From: Ceratorhiza oryzae-sativae
Taxonomy: Eukaryota; Basidiomycota; Agaricomycetes; Cantharellales; Ceratobasidiaceae
Assembly (NCBI GenBank): GCA_030998015.1
Contig: JARWMV010000069.1
Span: 1 to 64,000 of the forward strand
Reading direction: 5' to 3'
DNA length: 64,000 nucleotides
This document shows positions 46,593-57,800 of the stretch, in pieces. A program made the translations under genes and the position numbers. Position 1 is the stretch's first letter, and every line of letters begins with the position of its first letter. The notes beneath the pieces were generated by a model. That model had not been told where the DNA came from, searched no databases, and saw only the letters and a program-made list of their open reading frames with translations.

Positions 46593-47248
46593 AAATATTA
46601 CACAGTGGCACGAAGCACACGACAAATATGCCTCAGGAATCATCGGACTCGCCAACAGCTCCTTCGTCAGGACATCACTCAGTCTAATATCGGTTTGGTC
46701 AGGAAGTACTAAATGGTGACGGTGACTCTGCTCTAATTCCATATGCTCCTTTGATAACCTGCCATGTAATTTACCTATCGGGTCTTGTGGCAATTATTCT
46801 AGTCGAACTCGTTCACCCCTACTACGTATCACTTTGAAGCTCGTTCGGCGTTTGGCTAACACATCAGACATAAGATTGGGTAGTTTTGTCTTGGCATGAT
46901 GTCAAAAAGACTAAATCCCTCAAGTTCAAGTAAATAAATCTGACTTAAGGTTCGGAAACGTCCCACGGGTTACGCTGACACTCTCACCAACGCATTTAAA
47001 CTTCGCATATATGCATGGACTTACTCAGCTGTATGACACGTGAAGTATGCCTTTGATGGCGTAATGAAGATACAAATAACTTATTTCACACAGACACCAA
47101 ACATATCGAGCCTCGATGACACTCGGTTCGTCAAACTAGTTCATCCTCCTGAACGAGTGAGTGGTGCTGTGGCAGATTTGTCAGCATCATCTATCTATGG
47201 CATCATGACGTAAATGCGATAAGCAGTCCGTCTGGTCCTAACAACGAC
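46593..47248. other. Intergenic, no gene seen
   Basis: No supported feature. Confidence 0.4.
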
Positions 47249-48055
47249 ATGGGTGAGCGCCTCCCTAGCATTTATTTGGTGTATTTTTTCATCAAGTAGC
47301 GTGTATAAAGATCGTCAGCCAAAGCCACAACATATGCACGCCGATGAGCAGCTCCATATATACTATACCGCAGTCAAAGCCCTTGTTTTAAGCAGCCCTT
47401 GTCGTCCTAGCCTTCCACTCGAAATTATTTTGTATATTTGTCGACTAGCCGAATTCGTTTCTCCATTGCCGGACAAGTCACTATCTGCTATGGTCGACTC
47501 TGATCGTTCTTTAGCGGGGACTATCATGGACGGCGAGGATGGTGCGATAGCGAGACCATGGTTATGCACTCAACCTATTCCCCGAGGATTAATGAAAAGG
47601 ATTTGGAAGGCTGAGCCGTGCATTCATCCAGTGGAGCCCGTAATGTCTAGGACGCATGTCAGTATGCTCCGCTTTCACGACTTGTCGAGTGAATTAAATG
47701 ACTATTGCCTATTCCAATACAGGCTTTCCAACCAGATGAGCTGTTGATCCGAATAGTACCACGCGACCACTCGGCATATTCATACAAGTGTGATAGGGTC
47801 GGAAAACCACTTTTCTGGAGACACCTGACTAATCCTAGTCGGAAAAACCTCTCAGTGCGGGCATTCGATTCTGAGCATGAAATTTGGCAGTGGGTTGAGC
47901 CAGGGGACCAATTGGAGGTCTCAGTCGAGGCTTCTAGTTGGTATTTCCCCAACGTAAGGTCAGAATGGGGCGTATCGTTACGGGTATTTACATTATGGGA
48001 ACCGTCGCAAGTAATGCTGGGTTTGATATATGGAGGTAGCCCTCACGCACAGTGA
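47249..48055 (+). CDS. Small protein with F-box-like start, 227 aa
   Basis: A four-base first exon (ATGG, 47249-47252) joins through a 58-nt intron to exon 2 (47311-47657) and then exon 3 (47723-48055); 684 coding bases. The N-terminal part has PSLPLEIILYICRLAEFVSP, the LP.EI...I..L pattern of an F-box. The C-terminal half (AFQPDELLIRIVPRDHSAY, WQWVEPGDQLEVSVEAS) looks like a beta-rich domain. F-box proteins are substrate adaptors of SCF ubiquitin ligases; this role is only suggested by the short motif. If the tiny first exon is wrong, translation could start at the ATG at about 47334. Confidence 0.6.
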
Positions 48056-49357
48056 CTCCGTCGAAGCCCAATAAGTCACTTGTTTCACTCGCATTTATTC
48101 GGTTAGTTCACTACCTGAAAGGAAATCTTATTAATAAGCTTGACGTTCGTTGTCCTACCCTGTATTATGACGATCCGATGTCACATGGTCCGGACTAGAA
48201 TGTTACAACGTTGCTCTTAGTGGGCAATGTAGCTCCCTCCGAAATCTAAATGGTATGACTGAAAAATTATAATGCGATGAGTGAAGGATTTTAACAGCTC
48301 GATGTTGGATGAATAGTGGTCATTTGGTTGGGTTTCATTACACCGTCCAAGAAACTGGTGATGGCCTGAAGGCGTTTGACGGCGCCGAACAGGCCTGAGT
48401 GAGGCAGAGGCTTTGAACCACCTGATTACAAACAGTCCTATGCGCGCCACTGCGAAAACCGGAGGTGTAATGAAATGATGGGCGTAGTGTAATTGGGGTA
48501 ACAGCATGTAATGATGTCCCATTACTCCGTTACGCCGGTGACATTCGGCGTAACGGCACCATTACCCTACCCTCCCATTTTCAGGACGCCTAATTACGCC
48601 TAGTTATACATCCGGTTTTTCCAGCGATATATAGTCACCGACCACTATTTCACCCGTTCGGTCTGAGGTTCATGCATCACCGCCTTTGAGGGGCGTTGTT
48701 TTGTAATATTGACAACTTCAATTCTGCCATACAACTATTCAATACTGGAACCCAGTGGTCTGTAGCTGTAGGTTCCCCTGCGCTATGCTTGTCTCAAACC
48801 AGGGGATGAATCTCCCGAGATCCGGGTGGATTTTCGATATTGAAATTCATGATCCGGTTCAACTATACGCTCTAATTCGTTCGCCGGCTGCCATGAATGG
48901 TAGTGCTTCAATGACTTCTCGCTCGGAATCCAGCGTACACTGAGCTCGTTTGCGCCGAAGAAGTGTTGATGTGGAAGGGCCGCCAGGCCGGAGATAGCAG
49001 CATTTTTATCATTTACAGCCCTCGCTCCTTCAGAGAGCTACTATCATCTAGTCTGATACTTGATCGTTTGCTGTCCGGATTTATTCCTCGGTCGGTCGTC
49101 TCCCTGATTTGGGTAATAATAACAGCTACAGTAACCGTAACTTACGTCTCCAAGCATTTGATAGTCTACCTGCTTTTAGCAATCACGAGGATCAATTTCA
49201 ACTTTGTATTTCAGGGTGAGGAAGAAAAGAAGGGACATAGGTGCCACGTTGTCAACATGTGTTTTTTTATATCAAGAAACCATAGGCTTCCTCAAAATGG
49301 CAAGTTTTATCACCACTATATACATGCCCTGTTTTAACTTCCGACATCTTCCCACCA
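48056..49357. other. Intergenic; contains a palindromic hairpin
   Basis: No gene supported. See the inverted repeat at 48527-48556. Confidence 0.4.
48527..48556. repeat. 11-bp inverted repeat CCGTTACGCCG
   Basis: CCGTTACGCCG (48527-48537) and its exact reverse complement (48546-48556) are separated by eight bases. Further TTAC/GTAA words flank it on both sides. It may be the centre or end of a small inverted-repeat element. Confidence 0.7.
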
Positions 49358-50618
49358 ATGGCTGAAGCATCTGAAATGCGCAGATTACGACCCCTATGCC
49401 TACTTGCATTCGGTATGGTTGTTCATTTCGCACCTTTAACTATGGTCATTGGAACGGTTTCATGGTTAGACTCTGGCGGGGTGGGGGGATTCTCCTCCTT
49501 GCTCATCCTTCGGGAAATCATGTATCGCCTGAACGGGGAACTCTCAAAGCTCAATCCGGGGCAGAACCTCGTACATCCGTGGCAAGTGTTTGATATGATA
49601 TGTGGAACCGGCACTGGCGGGTAAAACACGTGATTGTTTATGAGAAACTTTGTTAATCTGGTCTTTAGACTGATTGCTATATTGATCGGCCGGTTACACA
49701 TGCCAATCGACGATGCTATCGCAACCTACCTTAACCTCAGCAAACTCATAATACCTCGCCCTAGAAGATGGAGTAGGGAAGCTAGAAACAGAGCAAAGCG
49801 CTTCAAAAAAGCTGCGAACCAGATCGCTGAGATCAATAACACTTCTGAGAGACAAGCGGCGAATCCCGGTCAAGGTATAGGACGACGACCCGATGGTGAA
49901 GCCATGGAGCGTGATGAGAAGATCAGGATGCATGACCCACGCGAGGGAGAAAATCATTGTCCAGTGTAATCATTATTCACGAAACGTTCTCGCTGCTTGC
50001 TAATTTGTATGACGCAGGTTCGTCTGTGACGGATCTGACAACAAAACCGGTCCCTCATCCCGTTTGCGCACATATCCACTAGGTGATAATACAGATGATT
50101 ACTCCATCGCAACCGCTCTTCAGTTGACCTGTTACATCCCTCCTCCCTCGGGCGACCCTGATTTCTTAGTGCCGTACGGCCCGGATGGACTTCCACTATA
50201 TAGTGCGCTCGGGCCTTACAACCCTACAAACGAGCTTATAGGAGAAGCGTTTGAATACTTCTCACCCGACCGCAAACTTGCTTGCCTACTCAGCATTGGT
50301 GCGGGAGGGAAGCATTTTGTGTCGCAGCGACTTAAAGAGGCCAACGCCAATTCGCACAGGGTACACCAGATACTTACCGATCGACTGTACTGGCGCGGCA
50401 AAGAGCTTTATTTTCGCCTTAGCGTTAATACAGCCTTAGAGGAAACGGACGAGGAGGAATGGCGGCTCATGGAAGAGGTTCATGCACACACGTTGGCATA
50501 CCTCAGTAGCCGAAGTGTGGAAGCAACTTTAGCGGCCTTGACTCACTCAATTATAAAAAGAAGTTCTGGGGAGGACATGACTCTTGAGCAACTGATCGGG
50601 GTTGGGTTCAGCCAATAA
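49358..50618 (+). CDS. Patatin-like phospholipase homolog lacking catalytic residues, 367 aa
   Basis: Four exons (49358-49412, 49470-49620, 49669-49965, 50018-50618) give 1104 bases in one open frame. The exon plan equals that of the paralogs at 57801 and 63159 (second exon 151 nt in all three). Patatin landmarks are present: FSSLLILREIMYRLN, HPWQVFDMICGT, IGRLHMPIDDAI. But the Gly-rich oxyanion loop reads DSGGVGG instead of DGGGIR, the nucleophile elbow reads GTGTGG instead of GTSTGG, and the segment before NPTNEL has no Asp where the paralogs have YVDAS. Patatins cleave acyl groups from lipids with a Ser-Asp dyad; this one should be inactive. The frame being intact suggests a retained non-enzymatic role or very recent loss. 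Confidence 0.85.
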
Positions 50619-50806
50619 TCCACCTTTGTTTGCGCGTATATCGTTGTATCAAACGATCGCAATGTAGTAGACTGTTGGGTCTTGTTTATTTCTGTTATGA
50701 AGGAGACAATGGACGTTTTCATCAATATCGCACAGCTAGATCACCCCTGATGACATGTGCCGTTCACCACGAAGCGGGTTTTCAATGAGGCCTTTTCTCG
50801 ACTACC

Positions 50807-52151
50807 ATGCTAAAGAGCCTTGAATCTCCCTCCAAGCGCATAATAATTCACCTCGATCTCGAGAACCCACACTATCCATCCCTCTACACCCCACGCGTTC
50901 TTCAAGAGAAAGAGTGAGATTTGTTCTTCAAGTGCGATTTCGTCTAATTTGTTCCAATTCCCGGAGAAAGTTATCAGCGCATCCGGAAAATCAACCCCCT
51001 TGGTACGGCCAAGGCGAGTTGGAGCAGTATATTTAAACCACGCCAAAGTAAGCAAATGTCCTCCCAAATACGACAGTTCATTAATACCTCAAAGGACTCG
51101 GAGGGGTTTTTAGAGCATATACAGATATCATCAGCATATACAAACCCGGGGACGACGTGTGGTATGTCTAAGAAAGGATCGTTATTGCTCGATGACTGAG
51201 ATTCAGGGCAAGCGTCTTGGGAGATTATTCCGACGAGGAAGTTCCGTCCCATGCTGCTTCTCTCGTGAAAGCACTCGTGGGAGACTTGCTCGTTTTCACT
51301 AAATAAAAACTCAACTCTCATAGCTAGGTTTCTGGCAGTCCACCTAGGGAATGGAAAATAAAAAATCCAACTCAGATACCGGTTAAGTAAGTTATTCTTT
51401 TTCTTGTTTCTATCCTGCTGTGACGTGGCGTAGGTTATTTGTTGATTACAGCGGTACGTTGGAGGGGCGGATTTACCATTCTTGATGTGGCACTCAAAAG
51501 GACCAGACTCGGAATCTCCTACGGGGACTCCAACCTCGACTCCTTATCATTCTCTGGATGGGTGGGTGTGATCACTCTAAAGGGCCACAGACAGTCGTTG
51601 ACCGGCTTCATAGTCATACTCTAGCTCAGCACACCATTATCGTACAAACAAAATCGGAGGCGCAACATGATCAATTGGTCTATATTGTTCGAAATACCGA
51701 GGGAATCCTTCGCTACAAAGAGGCACGTAAGCTCATCTCACAAGCCCCCCTTTGCGACTTACCCGTAGCATCTTCAGCTATGGAAAATCCCTCACCTTGA
51801 TCTCGAGGACCCAGACCAATGGCATCTTCCAGTGAGACAATTGTGCGTTACGGTAAGCTGGGGAAACCAAACCGCGGGCTGTTTCGGTGACCATCTTCCT
51901 AGCACCTAACCCGGGGGATAGTTGATTGGGACCCCGAATGGTCGAGAGAAGCTGTGGCCTTTGATGATCCTCATGAAGAAATGAATATGGTGGTCCCGAT
52001 TCAGCCATCGGAAATGGAAAATGAAACCACCGACCGCCGCCGTAGCGTGGCTATTCGGTACCAACTCCGCTTTCATAAGGCCATGATCCAGGATTATAGG
52101 TTGGGGCCGAGACAAATCTATTGGTATGTTTGGGCGGCAGCATACGAGTGA
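50807..52151 (+). CDS. Unrecognised multi-exon gene region, structure partly unresolved
   Basis: Two stretches of splice-linked coding sequence. The first starts at ATG 50807 (KRIIIHLDLENPHYPSLY), crosses a 53-nt intron and continues with ESYQRIRKINPLGTAK to about 51245. The second runs from about 51440 (RWRGGFTILDVALKRTRL) through introns at about 51559-51621, 51729-51770 and 51856-51905, and ends at TGA 52149-52151 (DYRLGPRQIYWYVWAAAYE). Both contain an HLDLE(N/D)P motif, so this may be one gene or two related ones. The link between 51250 and 51440 could not be made with consistent phases. No family was recognised. Confidence 0.4.
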
Positions 52152-52513
52152 CGGGAGGTTTTTCGTAGTGAACATTCAACCATAGAGGAGGGTATGGCAT
52201 ATGTCTACACCAATGATACTTAAGCCGGGCCCCTTGTACTCGAATTTACTAGCCTGCGGAAGGGGTCGAGCACAAACCGTTCTCCAAGATAGAGGTTAGC
52301 CAGGAAGGCTTTTGTACGTTAGATCAACCAGCTCTCACTCAAATACTTTAAATCAAATTGTTTTACCATAAGGTATTCAACCAAGGCTTAGGTCGCACGA
52401 TCCCCATGACGAATCGACGTAGCTCGATCAGAAATCACCGTTCGGAAACCGCATTAAATATGGTGTAGAAGGCAGCGGAAGGCCTTTAGATCGTACAGCC
52501 GAGCATATATAGT

Positions 52514-52785
52514 TTATCAAAATTGCAATCGTTGTCCGTTCGTGATGTAGAGAACTTGTATCAGCTTCCTGTTTCTTGATTCCACGCAGCTCTGTGGCAA
52601 ATTTCCTCTCATGGTTTCTCTGCCCTTTTAGCTGAGTTAAGACACAGTTTTCTCTTATCTTTCTTAAGTTTTTTTTATACAGCGTACTGTGCCCTGTAGC
52701 ACATTATATTGAACACAAGTTTTCTATCTTCATAGTTGACCTAATTATGTCCGTTATTAGCCAGCCCGAAACCTGCCTGTGAAAG
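52514..52785 (+). repeat. Short hairpin element, copy F (272 bp), divergent
   Basis: Flanked by a perfect duplication ATAGT (52509-52513 and 52786-52790). The left end TTATCAAAATTGCAATC and right end CCTGCCTGTGAAAG align with the other copies. The hairpin is decayed (TTAGCTGAGTTAA). Confidence 0.65.
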
Positions 52786-52870
52786 ATAGTTCAACTCAAA
52801 GCCTCACTTACTTTACTGTTCTCTAAGAAGGCAAAGGCTCTCACATGAGACATGGGCTGCTGGTATCCTT

Positions 52871-53532
52871 TTTTTTTTTTTTTAATCTAGTTTATACGTC
52901 TGTCAAGCCCGAGGCTTATGTAGACCATACAAAGGTGTAGAGGGAAGGAGAAAGGAGCCTTAGGATCTACCGCGCCTCGCGCCAACTATCCCATAAGGCC
53001 CACCAGCCCCTCGCTGCCCGCCAGACGAGCCTACGCCCCCCTGACGTCCGAGTCCTTGACTCGTTTAAGCTCGCAGGCTGGCTCCTTCCATACGACGTGT
53101 ATCCTAATCTCGGTCGTCTATAGACGATATACGGACTGTTCGGCGTCTTTCCAGACGGTTTATGTGAGGTTCTAGTAATAGCGCGTTATCCGTTGCATGT
53201 ATTCTATAAAATCTTTGGTTACTTCACCTGGTGTCTGGTGTCATGCGTGCGAGAGCAGGGTGAACCGGCCCGTCTCGCGTATGTAGGTTATCAGGTGGCG
53301 CGCGGCCTCCTTCGAGGACAGAAGCGTGGGTAGTGAGTCGGCGGCCGCTGGGAACGCCAGGTCCCTACGTCGTCTAGCGTGGTCGTAGGCCGGGCATCGC
53401 ATCAGATAGTGGTCGACGGTCTCAGCGCGCTGTTTACAAGCTGGGCAGGTGGCGTGTTCCAAGTGCTTGAAGCGTTGAAGATATGCTCCCAGCGGGACAT
53501 GGCCAGTTCGAAGTTGGATCAACAGAGAAGCG
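52871..53532 (-). mobile_element. 5'-truncated LINE with poly(A) tail
   Basis: A perfect 13-bp duplication TGCTGGTATCCTT (52858-52870 and 53533-53545) flanks 662 bp. The left edge is a T run, the poly(A) tail of a minus-strand insert. The frame 53522-53241 encodes the C-terminal end of a LINE ORF2: VPLGAYLQRFKHLEHATC and a CX2CX7HX4C zinc motif (CPACKQRAETVDHYLMRC). RT and RNase H are missing through 5' truncation. Tail type and sequence differ from the LINE at 22.2-28.6 kb, so it is another family. Confidence 0.88.
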
Positions 53533-53545
53533 TGCTGGTATCCTT

Positions 53546-54268
53546 GCTCTTATGACCTTCATAGTTCCTATGGTTCTCGCATGGACAATACTATTATGTT
53601 TGTGGTTTCCGTGTTAATAGGAGTGACCAAAACTTGCGGTGAATAACTTTGCTATCTGCTCGACTTTTTCAGTCAGTAACGAGAGGTATCTGGGTTGTAT
53701 CGTTGTGTGCTTCCCGTTTTTGAAACCACCGTAGGAATTTGATCTCAACCCTGTGGGTCGCGATATTGTACCTGTGTGAAGTTCGCTTGGTGGAGCATTT
53801 TGCGACCGCTTTGCCAAGCTTTTACTTGGAAGAATGCCCTCATAGGGTTGATATGGGGCTTCATTTGATATTATCATACATCAAGAAAACAAGTCTGGAC
53901 CTGCTAAGTGCTCACGAGTTTGTTGAGCACCTTGTGTGCATTGAAATTAATGGTTCCACTTCGAGTTCTCACAAGTGGATTTAGCGTTGTAAATTATTGC
54001 ATGATCGGGCGGCTACATTGAAAATGGTATCCAGCATGTAAATTCGCCACTATTTTTTAAAAGAAAGGCGCTCAACCGATTCTACAGGCTGAACTACCCT
54101 TGTGTAGTTAACCAATGAAATTAAACTAGACTCTTGCGAGGTGGTCTGACTGTGAATTGTGTGGTGTTCTGAGTGTTCTGAGGTTGGAAGTTGTGCATTC
54201 TGATTGTCAATTTGGCACCACTGAACTTATTGTGGGTGCTTGTCCTCCCAAATACACACTCTGCCCAT
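53546..54268. other. No gene seen
   Basis: Short frames only. Confidence 0.4.
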
Positions 54269-54493
54269 GTTGTGCAGGGAGATTTTGGGGGAGCTAGTAA
54301 CGTATATACCACAGGTCACAGTAAGTGAAAGAAAAAGTGACATAAAATGGAGAAAAATATAGCTGAGGTCAACTACGAAGGCAGAGAACTAGGGAGAGAA
54401 AATCTGCCGTAGGGGCTATGAAATCAAGAAAAAAGCGTAAACAACTACAAACATTGCGCATACATAAATCGACAAAGATTGTAATTCTACTGA
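54269..54493 (-). repeat. Short hairpin element, copy G (225 bp)
   Basis: Flanked by a perfect 5-bp duplication, CCCAT on the plus strand (54264-54268 and 54494-54498). On the minus strand it contains AATTACAATC near the start, a hairpin region around CTCTGCCTTCGTAGTTGACC, and CTCCCTGCACAAC at the end. Confidence 0.7.
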
Positions 54494-55277
54494 CCCATGG
54501 GGGAAATTTAGCCCATTGAATCGATTGGGGGAATTTATTTTAAGCACTAACGGTGAGTTTACATTCTAGATAACATTTGCAATGTGGCTGCCCGATCGTG
54601 CAATCATTCACAACGCTAAATCCGCTCGTGAGAGCTCGAGGTAGGATCACTAATTTCAATGCACTCAACGTGCCCAACACGCCCGCGAGCACTTACCAGG
54701 TCCATTCCTGTTTTCGTGATGCAACGATACGTATATGAAGATACCTGCCCAAATTGGGCGGATTTGACAGTGTATTCACGTTTTAACACTTACTTCGGTT
54801 CCATAACGCACAATTGATCACATCCTACTCGACTGGATCATCGTCAACTAGCCATCTTGATGGATTACTTCACAGCATGTCGGTCACCCCTAAGATATCT
54901 ACAAGCGTCCAATCGTCTCACTTCCCTTCTCACGATGTTCTCATCCCGAAATCTCTGGAGAAGACCGATGTTGATCGTGTCCCTTCCCTCCCCCCGTTGT
55001 GAATTTAGTCAGCTCCCTTTGCGAGTATAACTATGCACACAGGCTCTTGTATCTCTGGTGTGCGCTTCAAAAATCAAGGGAGACGTTTGTTACGTCCACG
55101 TCGAGCACAGAATGAACCTTTACACCGTTGACGCATGGGTAACGGTCATCCACTGGTCACTGTTTCAACCATAAATTAATTTCATCAATTCAAACGCTCC
55201 ACGATATCTCTATGGGCAAAACGAAACATATCATATGCTGCGCCTTCAACGAAATGAAGGCAGTGAACCGACATCGT
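54494..55277. other. No gene seen
   Basis: Intergenic; downstream side of the DUF6535-like gene. Confidence 0.4.
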
Positions 55278-56298
55278 TTAGCAGCCGATCCAGATGTGAA
55301 CGACCAGCGCGACCAAAAACAGTTCTAAGACGGCGAGTTCTACACTTAAATTCTCACATGCGGTTCAAGCTCCACTTACCAACAGCCAAATAGGTCCACA
55401 GCCAAAGCGAGTTGAAAACGGCCTCGACCCGCCATTCCTTGATCGCATTCCACTTCTTCTGGCGACGGCGAGCCTGTTCGTAGGCCGGTCCTGTCCGGTC
55501 TGCCATGAACCGGTGGCACCAACGTTTGGCGACCAGAGTCAGGGATCCCACTCCCATCGTGATGGCGAGGGATAGAAATTGGAGTGCAGCGGCGAATACG
55601 CTGAGACGAGATGGTCCGGCAGTAGCCAAGGAGATAGGACCCAGGATGGATTGGGAAATTGGTCCGTTCGGTGTTCCATTAAGAGAGGTCTGTAAAGTGG
55701 TCAATAATGAACGGATCGTATCACTGGTCGTTTCTGCCTTGATATGCCTCAAGGAGATTATTGCGAACCTGAGAACGAATTGGAAATAATAGCATGAGCA
55801 TAATAACAGTTTGCCCCGTGTGATCTCATAGACGCACATGGAAGCTGGCAGCGAGAGTACTCCATTCTGTAGATACCCGTGGGGGAATGAGGTTCATCGT
55901 GCTGCACAAACACTGGGCGAGATGGACCAACAAATACTAAAAAAGGTTCGTTTGAATTGATCACCAATTTCGGCACATCGTAGACTTACTAAGCAAACCA
56001 TCCAACGATCTGCATAGCGTCATAGTTGAGTATTCTAGCGGCTTGCGGTGAGAGAGATACGACATACTTTTTCCATCTATTGACAAGCTCCTTATCGTGG
56101 CGATTGGTTTCTCGAACGTAAATTTCCCATAAAGGCGAGTCCTTCGTGAGGAGTTCAGTTGGCGGTCGCTGTCGCCACTATATTTTGCTAGAGTTGAGTA
56201 ATATGTGGGCGCAAGCAGATGATTCACTCGGGACTGACCCGGGCTTCATCAAGAACGGTGTACGGCGGCGGGTTGTCGGAAGAGGTTCCGGACGGCAT
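55278..56298 (-). CDS. DUF6535-like membrane protein, about 250 aa
   Basis: From ATG 56298 the exons can be linked by phase: 56298-56239, one starting at 56177, a very short one with SLDGLLIF, one with NGVLSLPASM, the long exon near 55776-55380, and the last exon 55338-55278 ending TAA. The pattern matches the DUF6535 family of basidiomycetes: LWEIYVRETNRHDKELVNRW, DGLLIF.G, then a Ser-rich region, and LSVFAAALQFLSLAITMGVGSL with KRWCHRF. The last exon is a membrane helix (LAVLELFLVALVVHIWIG). Function is unknown; members are predicted multi-pass membrane proteins. Several short-exon borders are my inference. Confidence 0.6.
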
Positions 56299-57800
56299 GC
56301 TCAAACAGTTCGCGCACGCACGAAGGCTAACACGATTAAATTATTGCACTGGTGGAGTTGGCTCATATTCAAAGAGGGGTTCTGCACGGGCAACTCACCG
56401 TGGTCAGGAGAGGATTCAGGAGAGCGAGGCTGAGCACAGCCACTGGCCTTAAGAGCCACCTTCTCTAGTATACGGAAGCGGCCGACCTCGACTTGTCTTG
56501 TAAATGCCGGCACACGTTGACGAAAACACCACGCTGTCGTTCCGTAAAGTTTCCTCATCGTCGGATGGACCGTCGCAACTGGCCACGAGACAGCGGCGAG
56601 GACTTTGGGTTGCGGAAACCACGCAGCAAGCACTTCTCCGTTCGTACATTGACTATTCGACTCCAGCCTCGACGACACCATAGCCTCACTCACGCCGGTT
56701 TTTCCGCTCCATTTTGCAATAATCATGGCATCAAAGTCTGTCCCCCAGTCTCAGCGATGGGCCTTTCCGTGGCTGAGGCGGATGGGCCTTGGCTGGGGAA
56801 GCGATCTCGTCCTAGGCAAAAACATTCAACTAGAACAATCTCTTTGCTCACAGTACCTCCTTCCCCGCCGACCCCGGTTTTCCGATTAACTCGTTTCTAG
56901 GTATTTTGTGGGAGCAATTCACATCCAGCAGCCTGCTTGTGTTGCATTTGCGCGTCCGGCTTGGCCTACCTGATGCGATTTCGAATTATTGTCCATCCGG
57001 CTCTCGAGACCCATTCCAAGTCGCCATCGTCTCGAATGTTCCAACACAATAGCTCGATATCGTCTTTCCATGCCACAACTTGAAAATCCACCCAGCAGAC
57101 GAGTCCGCCAAACTTTATCAGTCAACCTCGAACATGTGCGACAGGGATTTATGACTTGCATCTGTCCAAAGTCTTGATATATTTGCTCAAATCTCCTGCA
57201 ATATCTGGGCCGTAGATGAATGGCTGTACTCGAGTGAAACAGGCCGGGTATTTATTTTCGACCGCAAGTCAGGGGTACGTCAGCCGAGGAGAGAGGCGCA
57301 AACCTAGCCGGAGTCCATGCCGATATCCGCAACCCGGCAAATGATCGGCGCGACCAGTGAGTCCCATCCCGATTATCGAATATCATCGATCCCTTTGACC
57401 CGGGATTTGAACAGACTGTCATTTTCCAACGCCTCAAGTTTGTGGTCTGGGTAATAAGACGAGACAGCCTTGGTTTGATATCTATGGTACTCTTAACCCC
57501 ATGGTTTCGCTTTGTGTGGGTTCCTTTGTCCTTGGGGCAGCTTGCTTATCCAGGACATTTAGAGCCTCGAGACGAAGCTCCCACAGCACGCAACATTGGG
57601 CAGTTTTTGGATTTTTACCATGAGGCGTAGAAACGGAGCGCGGTCCCTGAAGGCGAAGTGACAGCGCATTATTTGTGCACCACACTGAGGTGAGCGCGTT
57701 GGCAGCATGCGGCAGTGAACCCATCACGCGTTTGGCGTGCGGGCGCTAGATCCCTAATATAACTACAGGGTGATCTAGCACCAAAGATCCAACGAACCTA
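56299..57800. other. No firmly supported gene
   Basis: Short frames on both strands with normal CpG. None shows a domain. The right end is the promoter side of the second patatin gene. Confidence 0.35.

Noticed and set aside
50974..51321. Minus-strand frame with FVYADDICICS, resembling a reverse transcriptase active site
   Set aside because: The plus strand of the same DNA is a better coding stretch with splice-linked continuation, and no other RT motif surrounds the YADD on the minus strand.
56301..56726. 141-codon minus-strand frame ahead of the DUF6535-like gene
   Set aside because: No motif, and the DUF6535 family start is explained by the ATG at 56298 with linked exons; the frame was not needed.
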